Program-made: the position numbers and the translations under genes
In this document: positions 1 through 11,177 of the stretch, piece by piece
Position numbering within the stretch: the stretch's first letter is position 1
Layout: every line of letters begins with the position of its first letter
The notes under the pieces: generated by a model
Seen by the model: the letters and a program-made list of their open reading frames with translations, nothing else
What the model was told of the DNA's origin: nothing
Databases searched by the model: none
Source of the DNA: Verrucomicrobiota bacterium
GTDB lineage: Bacteria > Verrucomicrobiota > Verrucomicrobiia > Limisphaerales > JAIPKD01
Reading direction: 5' to 3'
DNA length: 64,000 nt
NCBI GenBank assembly: GCA_021733835.1
Contig: JAIPKD010000004.1
Coordinates: forward strand, 1 to 64,000

Positions 1-2345
1 TCAAATACAACCACGTTCTCACCTTCACGCTCGACCCGCAGGCGTGTGTCGCCCTTGAAAACATCGACGCCTGTACGTGTCCACAGCCGGCAGCGTTGTC
101 CGAGCTCGGACAAGAGGCTCGCCGAGGTCAGTGAATTATCCGCCCATTTCAAATCGACTTCGAATCCGCCGCGGGCCTTGAGTCCCCGCACATAGCCGTC
201 GCTCCACGCGCTCGGCAACGCGGGAAGGAGCGACACATCGCCGGCATGGCTTTGGATCAGCATCTCCGCCAGCGCCGCCGTTCCCCCGAAATTACCATCT
301 ATTTGAAACGGCGGATGCGTATCGAACAGGTTCGGCAATGTCGATTTTTGCAGTAAGAGCGACAAGTTCTCATAAGCCTTCTCGGCTTCTTCTAGTCGCG
401 CCCAGAAATTGATAATCCATGCCCTGCTCCAACCCGTGTGCCCGCCGCCATGCTCAAGCCTGTAAACGAGTGATTTCTCGGCCGCCGCGGCAAGCTCAGG
501 TGTTCCGCGTAGAGTAATCTGATCACCGGGATGCAGCGCGTACAGGTGCGAGACATGCCGATGCCCCGGCTCCGGTTCCTTAAACTCCGTGGCCCATTCC
601 ATCAGCCGCCCGTCGGAACCGATTCCCGGCATAGCAAGGTTTGATTTCACCTCTCGCGCAGTCTCGGTAAACGAGTCCTCTATTCCGAGGATTTCCGACG
701 CCTCGATACAATTGTCCAACAAGCCCCGGATTATCTCCTGATCCATCGACGGCCCCATCGAAAGACAAGCTCGGTCGCCGTCCGGCGTGAAAAACGAATT
801 CTCCGGTGATATCGAAGGGCCGGAAACGAGCTTACCGGTCTTCGGATTTTCGACGAGGTAGTCGAAGAAGAACAAGGCTGCTTCTTTCATGGTCGGATAC
901 GCGCGTTCCGCCAGGAACTCCTTGTCGCCCGTAAATAAAAAATGCTCCCACAGGTGATTGACCGACCACGCGGCGCCCATCGGCCACATGCCGTAATGGA
1001 TGCTCCCTATCGGACTCGTGAACCACCAGGCGTCCGTCGTATGATGCGCCACAAAACCACGGCAATTATACACATCCTCGGCCGTCTTACGGCCGCGCGG
1101 CTTGAGCGCGTCTATCAAGTCAAAGAACGGCTCGTGTAGTTCGGATAAATTACATACCTCGACCGGCCAGTAATTCATCTGAATATTGATGTTTACATGA
1201 TAATCGCTATTCCACGGCGCTTGGATATGCTCGTTCCAAATTCCTTGGAGGTTTGCAGGCATGCATCCCGGCCGCGACGAGGAGATCAGAAGATACCGTC
1301 CAAACTGAAAGTATAGCGCGAACAACTGCGGATCTCTCCCGCCGTCGTTAATTGCGGCAAGCCGCTCATCTGTAGGCAGCTTCTCGTTGTCCGCATGCCC
1401 TAACTCTAAGTCCACTCGCCGGAACAACCGCCGGTGTTCCTTCAAGTGATCCGATAAGGCATGTTCGTAGGTCTTACCTTCCAACCTTTCCAGGTAGCCG
1501 ACGCACTGTTGCGCCGGATCACTGCCACGGTAATCGGTCGCCGCAACCAGTTTCAACACCGCCGAGTCGGCGGCGCTGACCGAGATAGCGTCGCCGGCCG
1601 CACGCAATTCACCGCCATCGATACTAACCTTCAACCTGGACTCGAAGCGCACGCCGGAGTGCTCCTCACCCTGTACGGCGCGACCGCGCAGGACTATCGT
1701 GTTGCCTTCAACCGTCGCCTTCGCATCAGCCGGGCGTGTCAGACGAACCTTGAAGTTCAACGCCTTATCGCCATGCGCCGCTAAATGCACGTATATGGCC
1801 TGGTCGACCGGGCTCGAGAACACCTCGCGTTCGTAGGTGGTTTCTTCTACGGTATAAGTCACCTTCGCCAACGCCGAGTCCAAGTCCAGTTCACGACGGT
1901 AATCCTCGACTGTCCCGCCGTGATCAAACTCGAATTCGATATCACCAAGTGTCTGATAACTCCTTATCAACCGTGGGCCCATGAACTCACTCTGCATGAT
2001 CCGTTGCGCCTCAAGGTACTTGCCCTCGAACAACAGCCCCCTCGCCTCGTCCAAATGCTCGTATGCGCCCTCGCGATCCCTGTCCACGGGACTCCCCGCC
2101 CATAGCGTGTCCTCGTTCAACTGGATGCGTTCCTCCTCTACGCCGCCGAATACCATAGCGCCCAGACGCCCATTGCCGATGGGCAGGGCCTGGACCCATT
2201 TCTCCGCGGGCTTCTCATACCATAACACCCACTCGGACGCGCGCATACACGGCGTAATCAATATAGCGCTAAGTACGATAAGAATTGAAATACAAACTCG
2301 AAGAACCTTCGAACCGGCACAGCATGGATCAATTCTACTTTTCAT
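1..2345 (-). CDS. GH95-like alpha-L-fucosidase, C-terminus truncated by window edge
   Basis: Reverse-strand reading from ATG at 2345 ([12 protein letters not shown]...) stays open to base 1; motifs [74 protein letters not shown] and [14 protein letters not shown] are typical of GH95. Confidence 0.9.
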   Translation of the reverse strand, partial: MKSRIDPCCAGSKVLRVCISILIVLSAILITPCMRASEWVLWYEKPAEKWVQALPIGNGRLGAMVFGGVEEERIQLNEDTLWAGSPVDRDREGAYEHLDEARGLLFEGKYLEAQRIMQSEFMGPRLIRSYQTLGDIEFEFDHGGTVEDYRRELDLDSALAKVTYTVEETTYEREVFSSPVDQAIYVHLAAHGDKALNFKVRLTRPADAKATVEGNTIVLRGRAVQGEEHSGVRFESRLKVSIDGGELRAAGDAISVSAADSAVLKLVAATDYRGSDPAQQCVGYLERLEGKTYEHALSDHLKEHRRLFRRVDLELGHADNEKLPTDERLAAINDGGRDPQLFALYFQFGRYLLISSSRPGCMPANLQGIWNEHIQAPWNSDYHVNINIQMNYWPVEVCNLSELHEPFFDLIDALKPRGRKTAEDVYNCRGFVAHHTTDAWWFTSPIGSIHYGMWPMGAAWSVNHLWEHFLFTGDKEFLAERAYPTMKEAALFFFDYLVENPKTGKLVSGPSISPENSFFTPDGDRACLSMGPSMDQEIIRGLLDNCIEASEILGIEDSFTETAREVKSNLAMPGIGSDGRLMEWATEFKEPEPGHRHVSHLYALHPGDQITLRGTPELAAAAEKSLVYRLEHGGGHTGWSRAWIINFWARLEEAEKAYENLSLLLQKSTLPNLFDTHPPFQIDGNFGGTAALAEMLIQSHAGDVSLLPALPSAWSDGYVRGLKARGGFEVDLKWADNSLTSASLLSELGQRCRLWTRTGVDVFKGDTRLRVEREGENVVVF

Positions 2346-2558
2346 GATATATCAATAATTAATCTTTCGTTCCCGTTTGTATCCATTCTATCGCCGTCGT
2401 AATCGATGTAAACTCCAATCAGCCTGATAACCGAGTCGTGCAAATGCAAACAACAATGCAGAACCGCCTGGCCGGTCTCAGGCGTATCCCAAGCCCTGTT
2501 TTCAAAACCAATGTGAATCTGATTGAAAAATCGGAGGATTGAGTTCAAATTCTAGCTC

Positions 2559-3116
2559 ATGGAATCGAGAATCGAAGGGCCGGTTTTTGTCGTAGGAGAT
2601 AACATCGATACGGATCAAATTATCCCTGCGCAATACTTGAATCTTGTACCGACTATCCGTGAGGAATACGAACAGTTGGGCGGTTACGCACTGTGCGGCC
2701 TCCCCGATACGGCATATCCGATCAGATACGTCAACGAAGGCGAAGTGAACAGCGAGTATCCCATTGTCGTTGCAGGCCGGAATTTCGGCTGCGGCAGCTC
2801 GCGGGAGCATGCGCCCATTGCGCTCGGCGCGGCAGGGTGCAAGGCGGTTATCGCCCAAAGCTTTGCGAGGATTTTCTTTCGGAACTCTATCGCAACAGGT
2901 GAGGTGTATCCATGCGAGTGCGATGAAAGGCTATGCGAGAAATTAAAAACCGGCGATGTAATAGCACTCGACCTCGAGTCCGGCGAATTTATGATTAAAT
3001 CCACCGGCGCGACATATCAATTGAAACCACTCGGAGAAGTTAAACCCGTAGTTGATGCAGGCGGATTATTCAATTACGCGCGTCAACAGGGCATGATTCC
3101 ATCAGAACCACAATAA
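2559..3116 (+). CDS. leuD: 3-isopropylmalate dehydratase small subunit
   Basis: [15 protein letters not shown] and [15 protein letters not shown] motifs of the short LeuD/DmdB class. Confidence 0.93.
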   Translation: MESRIEGPVFVVGDNIDTDQIIPAQYLNLVPTIREEYEQLGGYALCGLPDTAYPIRYVNEGEVNSEYPIVVAGRNFGCGSSREHAPIALGAAGCKAVIAQSFARIFFRNSIATGEVYPCECDERLCEKLKTGDVIALDLESGEFMIKSTGATYQLKPLGEVKPVVDAGGLFNYARQQGMIPSEPQ

Positions 3117-3141
3117 TCCTTAAGAACAGTAACAGGCTACC

Positions 3142-3615
3142 ATGAGACATACCATCTCCGTTCTAGTCGAGAATAAGTTCGGCGTGTTGACCCGGATCGC
3201 GGGGTTATTCAGCGGCCGCGGGTTCAATATCGACACTCTCAATGTCGGGCCCACCCAAGATCAACATACGTCGCGTATGACTATCGTAACCCGCGGCGAT
3301 GACGCCACGCTCGATCAAATAGTCAAACAACTGGAAAAACTCGTCGAAGTATTGCATGTCCACGACTTCAGAGAAGGCGAATATATCGATAGAGAACTCG
3401 TCCTCGTGAAAGTCTCCGTCAATCCCAAGACCAGGGCCGAGGTCATGCAGATCAACGACATCTTCCGCACTAAAATTGTCGATGTCCAACCCAATAACCT
3501 CACCATCGAGGTCACCGGCGACGAGAGTAAGGTCGAAAAGTTTATCGAGCTGATGAAGCCGTTCGGGCTCCTTGCCCTCACGCGTACAGGTAAGGTCGCT
3601 CTACCGCGGAACTAG
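3142..3615 (+). CDS. ilvH: acetolactate synthase small subunit
   Basis: MRHTISVLVENKFGVLTRIAGLFSGRGFNIDTLNVGPTQD ACT domain; length typical. Confidence 0.95.
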   Translation: MRHTISVLVENKFGVLTRIAGLFSGRGFNIDTLNVGPTQDQHTSRMTIVTRGDDATLDQIVKQLEKLVEVLHVHDFREGEYIDRELVLVKVSVNPKTRAEVMQINDIFRTKIVDVQPNNLTIEVTGDESKVEKFIELMKPFGLLALTRTGKVALPRN

Positions 3616-3657
3616 GGGTAAATTGCGCTAATCCGCATATATCGGGCATGATCAATC

Positions 3658-3785
3658 TTTGGAGCGCGACTTTGCTGAAAGCCAGTCGCTGCACTCCCGA
3701 AAAGCCGTTGCCCCCGGTAATCGAATATAGCCATGGCATTCGCAGCCGCTGCGGCTGATCCTTCGGACACAGCCGCGCTCCAAAA
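3658..3785. repeat. dispersed intergenic repeat copy A with terminal inverted repeats
   Basis: TTTGGAGCGCG...CGCGCTCCAAA ends; shares GCATTCGCAGCCGCTGCGGCTGATCCT(T/G)CGGACACAGCCGCGCTCC with copies near 26.3, 27.5 and 45.1 kb. Confidence 0.8.
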
Positions 3786-3798
3786 TGAGAATTGCTGA

Positions 3799-6057
3799 TC
3801 ACGCGTTCGTCGCTTTTTCCGCCTTAGCGTTGTTATGTAAGTACCCCCAGTGCTCGATTACCCGCCGAACATCGATAACATTAAGGGGCTTGGACAGGTA
3901 ATCATCGAGCCCCGCCTTCAGATAACGCTCCCTGTCTCCGACAAGCGCGTTGCCGGTCATAGCCACAAGCACCGGCTTCTCGTTGCTCCGCGCGGATTCG
4001 CGAATGCGCTTGGATGTCTCGATTCCTCCCATATCCGGCATCTGCATATCCAGGAAGACTAAGTCGTATGAGTTATGCATGAGAAATTTCAATGCCTCGG
4101 CGCCGCTGACGGCGACATCCGGCTGGTACCCGAGGCGTTTCAAGTAACCTTGGCATACCTTACGGTTGATCTGATTATCGTCGACAAGGAGAATCCGCAA
4201 CGGGACGCGTTTGCTCAGTTCCGGATCAAACGGCGATTCCTTTTTCCTCTCTCTGGTGATGTACGTAGCGCCTGTAACGGCGCTTCTGATTACCTCCAGG
4301 ATTTCACCGTGGCATAATGGTTTCTTTAACCAGAACAAGGAAATGTCATCCGTCACTCCGGAATTACACTGCTTTAACGGTTGATAGGAAGTCACTATGA
4401 TCGGCAACGGTCTTTTCCCTGCATTATTGAGGAGCCTTTCAATAAAGTCTCCGCGTATACCCGGCTCCGAACTCCAAACGTCACCGGAAACCATCACCAA
4501 ATCGCAATTCATTGTCCCCTCCCGGTTATCCAATGAATCAAGCCGCGGTGTATCCATCGCAAAGCCAAGCCCCCATCGCGCGAATAGATGGGTCAGAATC
4601 CGCCTGTTAACTTCATCGGTTTCTATCAATAACGCCTGCTTGCCGTCCAAATCGTCTTGTTTCTTGCGTGTTTGCGCTTCAGAGGCGCCGGACACAGCAA
4701 GCGCCCTGGCGGTAAAGTGAAAAGCCGCCCCCCTGCCGCTATCGCTGATAACCCAAATATTGCCGCCCATTAAATCGACCAAGCGCTTACTTATCGCTAA
4801 TCCTAAGCCGGTACCCGAATACGTTTTTGTATCCGTGCTGTCCACTTGCATGAATGAATCGAATATATGCTCCTGAAGATTCAACGGAATACCAGATCCT
4901 GTATCGCTGACAATGAAATGTAGTTTGAATTCATCCGCGCTACCGGTCTCCGATATTTCATTTGCGAGCTCTACATTAACCGTTATCCCGCCTGTTTCCG
5001 TGAATTTAATACCGTTACTGATCAGATTGACCAGTACCTGCCGGAGCCGTACGGGGTCTGCCTGTATCCACGCCGGCACATCGTCATCCACAAAATAAGC
5101 GAGGTTCAATCCAATCTCTACCGCCTTCTGGACAAACAACTCAAGCGCTTCCTCTATGCATTTGAAAAGACTGAAAGGGCGTTTCTGGATTTTGATCTTG
5201 CCTGACTCGATCTTGGATAAATCCAGAATATCATTTGTAAGCTCCAACAGCGCCTCCGCGCTAATATTAATATTGTCAACGTACTCCCTTTGCGTATTGT
5301 CTAAATCCGTCTCACTCAGCAGCGTGGTCATTCCAAGCACGCCGTTCATCGGATTCCGGATTTCATGGCTCATGTTAGCCAGAAAAATCGACTTCGCCTG
5401 AGAGGCGCTCTCAAGCCTCTGGTTTAACGAGCACAATTCCGAATTGCTGTCGAGCAATTGTCTCTGACTCTCGCGTAGCGCGCGGTACGCTTCGTCACGC
5501 TGTAACTGGTTTATAAACGCCCGACTATGATACCGGATACGCGCAAGCAACTCTATCTTATCGGGAAGCTTAACAAGATAATCATTAGCGCCCAAACTGA
5601 ATACACGACTCTTTATCTCAGGATTGTTGTCGGTGGAAAGAACAATTATGGGGATATCACGCGATTCCTGCATCTCCCTGAACCTCACAAGCAACTCGAA
5701 TCCGTCTATCTCAGGCATGATCAGGTCAAGTAATATTACGGTGGGCTTGATCTTAACTACCGTATCAACCGCAGTACCGGGATTTTGACAAAAGTGAAAG
5801 TCTACATCCGCCTGTTCTTCCACACACTTGCGTACCGCTTCACCGACAAGGGGCTGATCATCGATTAAACAAACCAATGTCATATATTCAGGAAGCAATG
5901 GGTGAGGCTCGATCCGCGCAAATTTATTCTCTTCTTTCATAAATCCTTCGCTCGGGACTTCCGTACCCAGAGTACCACTACTGAGCAGGCATCCCCATTC
6001 CGCCGTCATTACACCCTCTCTCTTGAGGTTACAATTGTCCCCTCGAAAAAAACACAA
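3799..6057 (-). CDS. hybrid sensor histidine kinase (REC-HisKA-HATPase-REC); start codon uncertain
   Basis: N-terminal receiver ([13 protein letters not shown]...[16 protein letters not shown]), HisKA ([19 protein letters not shown]), HATPase ([32 protein letters not shown]), C-terminal receiver ([13 protein letters not shown]...[11 protein letters not shown]). Confidence 0.93.
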   Translation of the reverse strand: MCFFRGDNCNLKREGVMTAEWGCLLSSGTLGTEVPSEGFMKEENKFARIEPHPLLPEYMTLVCLIDDQPLVGEAVRKCVEEQADVDFHFCQNPGTAVDTVVKIKPTVILLDLIMPEIDGFELLVRFREMQESRDIPIIVLSTDNNPEIKSRVFSLGANDYLVKLPDKIELLARIRYHSRAFINQLQRDEAYRALRESQRQLLDSNSELCSLNQRLESASQAKSIFLANMSHEIRNPMNGVLGMTTLLSETDLDNTQREYVDNINISAEALLELTNDILDLSKIESGKIKIQKRPFSLFKCIEEALELFVQKAVEIGLNLAYFVDDDVPAWIQADPVRLRQVLVNLISNGIKFTETGGITVNVELANEISETGSADEFKLHFIVSDTGSGIPLNLQEHIFDSFMQVDSTDTKTYSGTGLGLAISKRLVDLMGGNIWVISDSGRGAAFHFTARALAVSGASEAQTRKKQDDLDGKQALLIETDEVNRRILTHLFARWGLGFAMDTPRLDSLDNREGTMNCDLVMVSGDVWSSEPGIRGDFIERLLNNAGKRPLPIIVTSYQPLKQCNSGVTDDISLFWLKKPLCHGEILEVIRSAVTGATYITRERKKESPFDPELSKRVPLRILLVDDNQINRKVCQGYLKRLGYQPDVAVSGAEALKFLMHNSYDLVFLDMQMPDMGGIETSKRIRESARSNEKPVLVAMTGNALVGDRERYLKAGLDDYLSKPLNVIDVRRVIEHWGYLHNNAKAEKATNA

Positions 6058-6180
6058 CAGCTTATATTTCCATTAGATTACCATAAACTTACTTAATACA
6101 TAAATTACTATCAATAGAAAAAGAAGCGAAAAATGTACGTAATCCAACAAACTCCTTCAATTGGATTTAGCTACGAAAAT

Positions 6181-6223
6181 CTCATATTTCAAATCTGAAA
6201 TCTCAAATCTCAAATCTCAAATA
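6181..6223. repeat. AAATCTC heptamer microsatellite
   Basis: AAATCTGAAATCTCAAATCTCAAATCTCAAAT just downstream of purM. Confidence 0.85.
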
Positions 6224-6239
6224 TATAAGCCCGGGATAA

Positions 6240-7298
6240 TCATTTCAGATGCACCTCGTGCGCGCCTTTGGCAATCTCACCGATCACCCATGCCGAGTGC
6301 TTTCGTGCGCGGATAGACCTCATCAAGGCATCGGCTTGTCCCGTATCAACAATCAAGACCATGCCGATGCCCATATTAAATGTTTGATGCATCTCGGCAT
6401 CTACAATCCTGCCTTCACGCTGTATGATATCGAAAATAGACGGGACTTCCCAAGACCCCTTGCGGATTATTGCATCACAGTTCTTCGGCATTACACGCGG
6501 AAGGTTGTCAATGAATCCGCCACCCGTAATATGCGCCATCCCTTTTATCGCAATACCACTGCCATTGTTGTTGAACCTCTTCAGTAGCCCACCGGTCAAT
6601 GGCCCGTATGACCGATGCACTTTAAGCAGCTCATCGCCGATAGAACAGTCCAGTCCTGCCACCCGGCTGCCGGGCTTAAGCTTCATCACATCAAATACCA
6701 CGCGCCGCGCCAGCGAGTACCCGTTCGTATGCAACCCACTCGATCCAAGCCCTATCAGTATATCTCCCGGTTTTATCCTGCGCCCGTCCAGAATCCTCGA
6801 CCTCTCGACTACACCGACAATGGTGCCGCTCACGTCGTATTCGCCGGCCGAGTAGAATCCCGGCATTTGTGCCGTTTCCCCGCCTATCAACGCGCAATGG
6901 TTCTCAGCACAAGCCTTGGCGAAGCCCTCGATAATCTTTGTAAACACCCCCTCCTCCAGCTTGCCCGCTCCTAAATAATCGAGAAAAAATAACGGCTCCG
7001 CGCCAATGACGATTATATCGTTCACGCAATGATTGACCAAGTCCTGGCCGATGGTGTCATGACGGTTTACGGCAAATGCGACCTTGAGCTTAGTGCCGAC
7101 ACCGTCGACACTCGAGACCAAAACGGGTTTACGGTATTTCTTTGTGTCCAGCGCGAATAACCCGCCGAATCCTCCGACTGTCCCTATTACACCCTTACGC
7201 TTGGTTCGTCCCAAGAGTGTGGGCAAGCCAAGTTTCAACCGATTCCCAAGGTCAATATCGACCCCGGCGCGCGCGTATTCTTTTCTTTTCTTCGGCAT
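6240..7298 (-). CDS. purM: phosphoribosylformylglycinamidine cyclo-ligase
   Basis: YARAGVDIDLGN...SSVDGVGTKLKVA...ALIGGETAQMPGFY...HITGGGFIDNLPR. Confidence 0.96.
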   Translation of the reverse strand: MPKKRKEYARAGVDIDLGNRLKLGLPTLLGRTKRKGVIGTVGGFGGLFALDTKKYRKPVLVSSVDGVGTKLKVAFAVNRHDTIGQDLVNHCVNDIIVIGAEPLFFLDYLGAGKLEEGVFTKIIEGFAKACAENHCALIGGETAQMPGFYSAGEYDVSGTIVGVVERSRILDGRRIKPGDILIGLGSSGLHTNGYSLARRVVFDVMKLKPGSRVAGLDCSIGDELLKVHRSYGPLTGGLLKRFNNNGSGIAIKGMAHITGGGFIDNLPRVMPKNCDAIIRKGSWEVPSIFDIIQREGRIVDAEMHQTFNMGIGMVLIVDTGQADALMRSIRARKHSAWVIGEIAKGAHEVHLK

Positions 7299-7394
7299 CT
7301 CGTGAAATACAAATTAACCAATCACAATAAAAACCAACCAATCTGCATCTTACGTACGATAGCTTCTATGACAACACTAAGTTTTTCATAAAAA

Positions 7395-7423
7395 AAACCC
7401 CGCAGTTCCAGACTGCGGGGTTT
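7395..7423 (-). terminator. intrinsic terminator downstream of hsp20
   Basis: AAACCCCGCAGT-TCCAG-ACTGCGGGGTTT with A-tract on the plus strand (U-tract for the minus-strand transcript). Confidence 0.9.
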
Positions 7424-7443
7424 CTTCATTCAACCTATTAACC

Positions 7444-7920
7444 TCAGGTAACCTTTACATCGATGGCCTTCGGTTTTGCCTTTTCACTCTTGGCCACGTT
7501 AAGTGTCAATATACCGTTCTTGAACTCGGCATTGACGTTTGAACTATCCGCATCGTCCGGCAGACCAAAGGAACGACTGAACTTTCCGTAACCGCGTTCC
7601 ACACGGTGATATTTCCGGCCCTTTTCTTCCTTCTCGAATTTCCGGTCACCGGTAATCGTAAGAACACCGTTTTCCACTGTCACGGACAAGTCTTCCTTCT
7701 TAACTTCCGGCAACTCTGCCTTGATGCAGTAAGTGTTTTCGTCTTCGGAGATATCCACAAGCGGCGCCCATTCGGAGAAGGTCAATTTCTCTTCTCCACC
7801 TTCCTTTTTCATCGGCAACCGCCCGAAGGTATTATCGAATAACGACATCATCCGATTTTGGATGTCCTCCATCTCACGAAGCGGATTCCATTTATTTTCT
7901 CTACGCGTTAGACTATTCAT
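7444..7920 (-). CDS. Hsp20 family small heat shock protein
   Basis: Alpha-crystallin domain: WAPLVDISEDENTYCIKAELPEVKKEDLSVTVENGVLTITGDRK...GVLTL-type end (NGILTLNVAKSE). Confidence 0.95.
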   Translation of the reverse strand: MNSLTRRENKWNPLREMEDIQNRMMSLFDNTFGRLPMKKEGGEEKLTFSEWAPLVDISEDENTYCIKAELPEVKKEDLSVTVENGVLTITGDRKFEKEEKGRKYHRVERGYGKFSRSFGLPDDADSSNVNAEFKNGILTLNVAKSEKAKPKAIDVKVT

Positions 7921-8286
7921 ATAGCTACTCCTTCCTACGGCGACAGAATTCCGCGTGATCCGGCTGATCGCCGTTTCAACCGGTCACTCCATTTCCATTT
8001 CTGTACCTTTAATTCAAAGAACCGTTTGATCGCGCCTTACCATCGGCAAGCCACGTTTATTATGTAAACATAAACCGTGCCAGAAAACATTAATATACAT
8101 AAGTACCTAATCATCAGTTATTTAAGGGATTCGAATATATACCTAATGTGACATTATGACACAGGTTTGCAGATGCTTCGGTGTGCCATATTGTCTCAGT
8201 TGGTCTGTTTGTCACAGGAGTATGGGGGAGGATGCAAAGATTTCAAATCTCAGATTGTTAGATATGAAATCTCAAATCAAAAGAAA

Positions 8287-8315
8287 AACCGCTTATCCTC
8301 GGCGGACAAGCGGTT
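8287..8315 (-). terminator. intrinsic terminator of pnp
   Basis: AACCGCTTATCC-TCGGC-GGACAAGCGGTT hairpin with A-rich plus-strand flank. Confidence 0.8.
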
Positions 8316-8353
8316 CGGTGGTTAGTTAATTTCTATTCTTTCGAGCAACTGGA

Positions 8354-10498
8354 TTAGTCCGCATCTTTTTCGGCATTCAGCATCTTATCGCGCTCGGCCA
8401 TAGCGGCTTTTCTGGAAAGGCGCACGCGGCCTTTATCGTCGACGCCGATACACTTGACCCAGATTTCGTCGCCATGTTTCACGATATCGTCGGTTTGTTT
8501 AACGCGGAAATTGGCGAGTTCGCTAATGTGACAGAGGCCGTCTTTGCCCGGCAGGACTTCGACAAAACAGCCGAAGTCTTTAATTGAGACCACTTTACCT
8601 CGATAGACCTTACCGACCTCGATTTCGGCGGCGACGGCTTCAATTTCATGGCGTGCTCTACCCATGCCTTCTTCGTTGACTGAATAGATATTAACGGTTC
8701 CGTCGTCTTCGATATTTATCTCGCAACCGGTTTCCTCGACGATACGCTTAATATTCTTACCGCCCGGGCCGATAAGCATACCAATTTTTTCGGGGTCTAT
8801 CTTGACCGTAAATATCCTCGGCGCGTACTTATTGAGTTCCGCGCGTGGCTCGGCGAGGGTCTGATTCATATTCTTGAGGATCAGCATCCTGCCTTGATGC
8901 GCCTTTTCGATTGCCTCGGTCATTATCGAAAGCGGCAGGCCGTCAAGTTTGAGGTCGAGCTGGAATCCTGTAATCCCGCGCTCAGTACCGGCGATCTTGC
9001 AATCCATATCGCAGAAGGCGTCTTCCCATCCGATGATATCGCTGAGCAATTTATAATTCGAAATACGTCCCTCCTGGTCTTGTTCGGTACATAGTCCGAT
9101 ACTGATGCCGGCGACTGGCCGGATCAGCGGCACGCCTGCGTCCATAAGCGCCAGGCTGCCGCTACAAACGGAGGCCATCGAGCTGGAGCCGTTTGATTCA
9201 AGGATTTCGCAAGTTATGCGGATGGCATAAGGAAAATCCTCCAGCGGCAGCATCGGTTCGATCGATCTTTCCGCCAATGCGCCGTGACCTATCTCTCTAC
9301 GCCCCGGGGGGCCTATCCTACCGGTTTCGCCGACCGAGAAGTTCGGGAAGTTATAATGTAGAATAAACTGTTTTTCGGTGACACCGCCCGTATAAGCGTC
9401 AAACTCCTGGGCGTCTTCAGTCGTCCCAAGCGTGGTCATGGCCGCGGCCTGCGTTTCACCGCGGGTGAACAGCGACGAACCGTGTGTCCTTGGAAACAAT
9501 CCTACTTCTGAATAGAGGGGACGAATATCATCGAAGCCGCGTCCATCCAGACGCTTGGATTCCGTCAGTATGCCACTACGAATCTTTTCCTTTTGAATCT
9601 TGCCGAACACCTCTGACACGACCTGATCGGTTGCAACGGTCTCGCCGAATTTTTCGACCAATTTCGGCGCCGTTTCTTCGAATAATTCCGAGCACGCCTT
9701 TTCGCGATCCTTTTTACCGTGGATAGCCAGGGCGCTGGAAAGTCTCTCATCCAACAGCGTCTTGGCCTCTTGCACCAGTTCTTCGGGGATGGAGGTTTGC
9801 GGCGCCGGGAGTTTCGGTTTACCGACCTTGTCCGCGAGTTCCTTTTGGATGGCTATCACCGGCTGGCAATATCCATGCGCGAGTTTGAGTGCGGTGTTGA
9901 AGTCTTCATCGGAAATCTCGCTAGCCGAGCCCTCGAACATGAGCATATCGTTTTCGGTACCGACATATATCATGTCCAGATCACTCTTGGCGCGCTCTTC
10001 GTGGGTGGGATTAACAACGAACTTTCCTTCGACCCTGCCGAGTCTGACAACGCCTATTGGGCCGTTCCATGGTACATTACTGACCATCAACGCCGCCGAG
10101 GCGCCGACCATACTCAATACATCCGGGTCATTGGCGCCGTCGGCGCTCAGAACTATGCTCTGCACCTGCACTTCGTTGATCCAGCCCTTGGGGAACAAGG
10201 GTCTCAACGGACGATCGGTCATTCTGCAGGTAAGAATCTCTTTCTCGGTGGGGCGCCCCTCTCTTTTGAAGTATCCGCCCGGGAATCTGCCTGCCGCGGC
10301 GGCCTTCTCCCGGTAATCGACCATCAATGGAAAGAAGTCCAAGCCGGGTCTCGGTTTTTCTGCGGCAATTACCGCCACCAATACGACGGTTTCACCGAGC
10401 CGTACGAGTACCGATCCATTTGCTTGTTTAGCTAACTTCCCTGTTTCTATCTGTAAAAATTCAGCGCCTATTTGCGCCTTTACTGTTGTAGGTGTCAT
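8354..10498 (-). CDS. pnp: polyribonucleotide nucleotidyltransferase
   Basis: Two RNase PH domains, KH (IGMLIGPGGKNIKRIVEETG) and S1 (GKVYRGKVVSIKDFGCFVEVLPGKDGLCHISEL). Confidence 0.97.
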   Translation of the reverse strand: MTPTTVKAQIGAEFLQIETGKLAKQANGSVLVRLGETVVLVAVIAAEKPRPGLDFFPLMVDYREKAAAAGRFPGGYFKREGRPTEKEILTCRMTDRPLRPLFPKGWINEVQVQSIVLSADGANDPDVLSMVGASAALMVSNVPWNGPIGVVRLGRVEGKFVVNPTHEERAKSDLDMIYVGTENDMLMFEGSASEISDEDFNTALKLAHGYCQPVIAIQKELADKVGKPKLPAPQTSIPEELVQEAKTLLDERLSSALAIHGKKDREKACSELFEETAPKLVEKFGETVATDQVVSEVFGKIQKEKIRSGILTESKRLDGRGFDDIRPLYSEVGLFPRTHGSSLFTRGETQAAAMTTLGTTEDAQEFDAYTGGVTEKQFILHYNFPNFSVGETGRIGPPGRREIGHGALAERSIEPMLPLEDFPYAIRITCEILESNGSSSMASVCSGSLALMDAGVPLIRPVAGISIGLCTEQDQEGRISNYKLLSDIIGWEDAFCDMDCKIAGTERGITGFQLDLKLDGLPLSIMTEAIEKAHQGRMLILKNMNQTLAEPRAELNKYAPRIFTVKIDPEKIGMLIGPGGKNIKRIVEETGCEINIEDDGTVNIYSVNEEGMGRARHEIEAVAAEIEVGKVYRGKVVSIKDFGCFVEVLPGKDGLCHISELANFRVKQTDDIVKHGDEIWVKCIGVDDKGRVRLSRKAAMAERDKMLNAEKDAD

Positions 10499-10731
10499 GT
10501 TTTTCTCCTTTTGGCCCTGGGCACCGGAGAAACTTCATTCAATCCATCCTGCGAGGGAAACACTGAGTGAAATTGCCCCGTGCCCACGAGCCGATTCAAT
10601 TTTCCGCTTGTTTCAATCGAGCTGAGTCTGCTCTTTATAAAACTACAACACACCTTTCCCGGTCGGATTCCCTTGTTTATCCTGATGCCGGTAAATCGGT
10701 GGCTGTAAATTCCGTTGGCCATCACGGCCGT

Positions 10732-10995
10732 TTACTTCCGCAAATTCAGTCGTTTAGTGACTGCTCTATAACGATTTATATCGGTTTCATGAAGATAATC
10801 GAGCAATCTACGTCTCTTGCTCACCATGATAATCAAACCGCGACGCGAACTGTGGTCTTTTTTGTTATTCTGTAAATGTTCCGTAAGGCGATTAATCCTC
10901 TCGGTAAGTAAAGCTATCTGCACATCCGCTGAGCCGGTGTCATGCTCGTGAATCCTGAATTCTTCAATCTTCTTTGTTTTTTCCTGTGTTTCCAT
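10732..10995 (-). CDS. rpsO: 30S ribosomal protein S15
   Basis: [23 protein letters not shown]...[22 protein letters not shown]. Confidence 0.97.
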   Translation of the reverse strand: METQEKTKKIEEFRIHEHDTGSADVQIALLTERINRLTEHLQNNKKDHSSRRGLIIMVSKRRRLLDYLHETDINRYRAVTKRLNLRK

Positions 10996-11177
10996 AAACC
11001 CTAAATTAACTTCTTAATCCTATCCGGGAATCTAAGAATTAACAGATTCTATGTAAAGGATAATCAATCAAATATCCAAAAAAATAGTCTTCGGCGGCTG
11101 GTATATGAACAAGGCCTACCCCGCCACTACTCATCGAATATACCTCTATTCCGCCCAAAATAAACACCTTTTTCGGA

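Noticed and set aside
7084-7330. Short plus-strand ORFs over the 5' end of purM
   Set aside because: Antisense to a well supported purM; no independent evidence.
9719-10435. 238-aa plus-strand ORF
   Set aside because: Antisense to pnp with no recognisable domain; shadow ORF.
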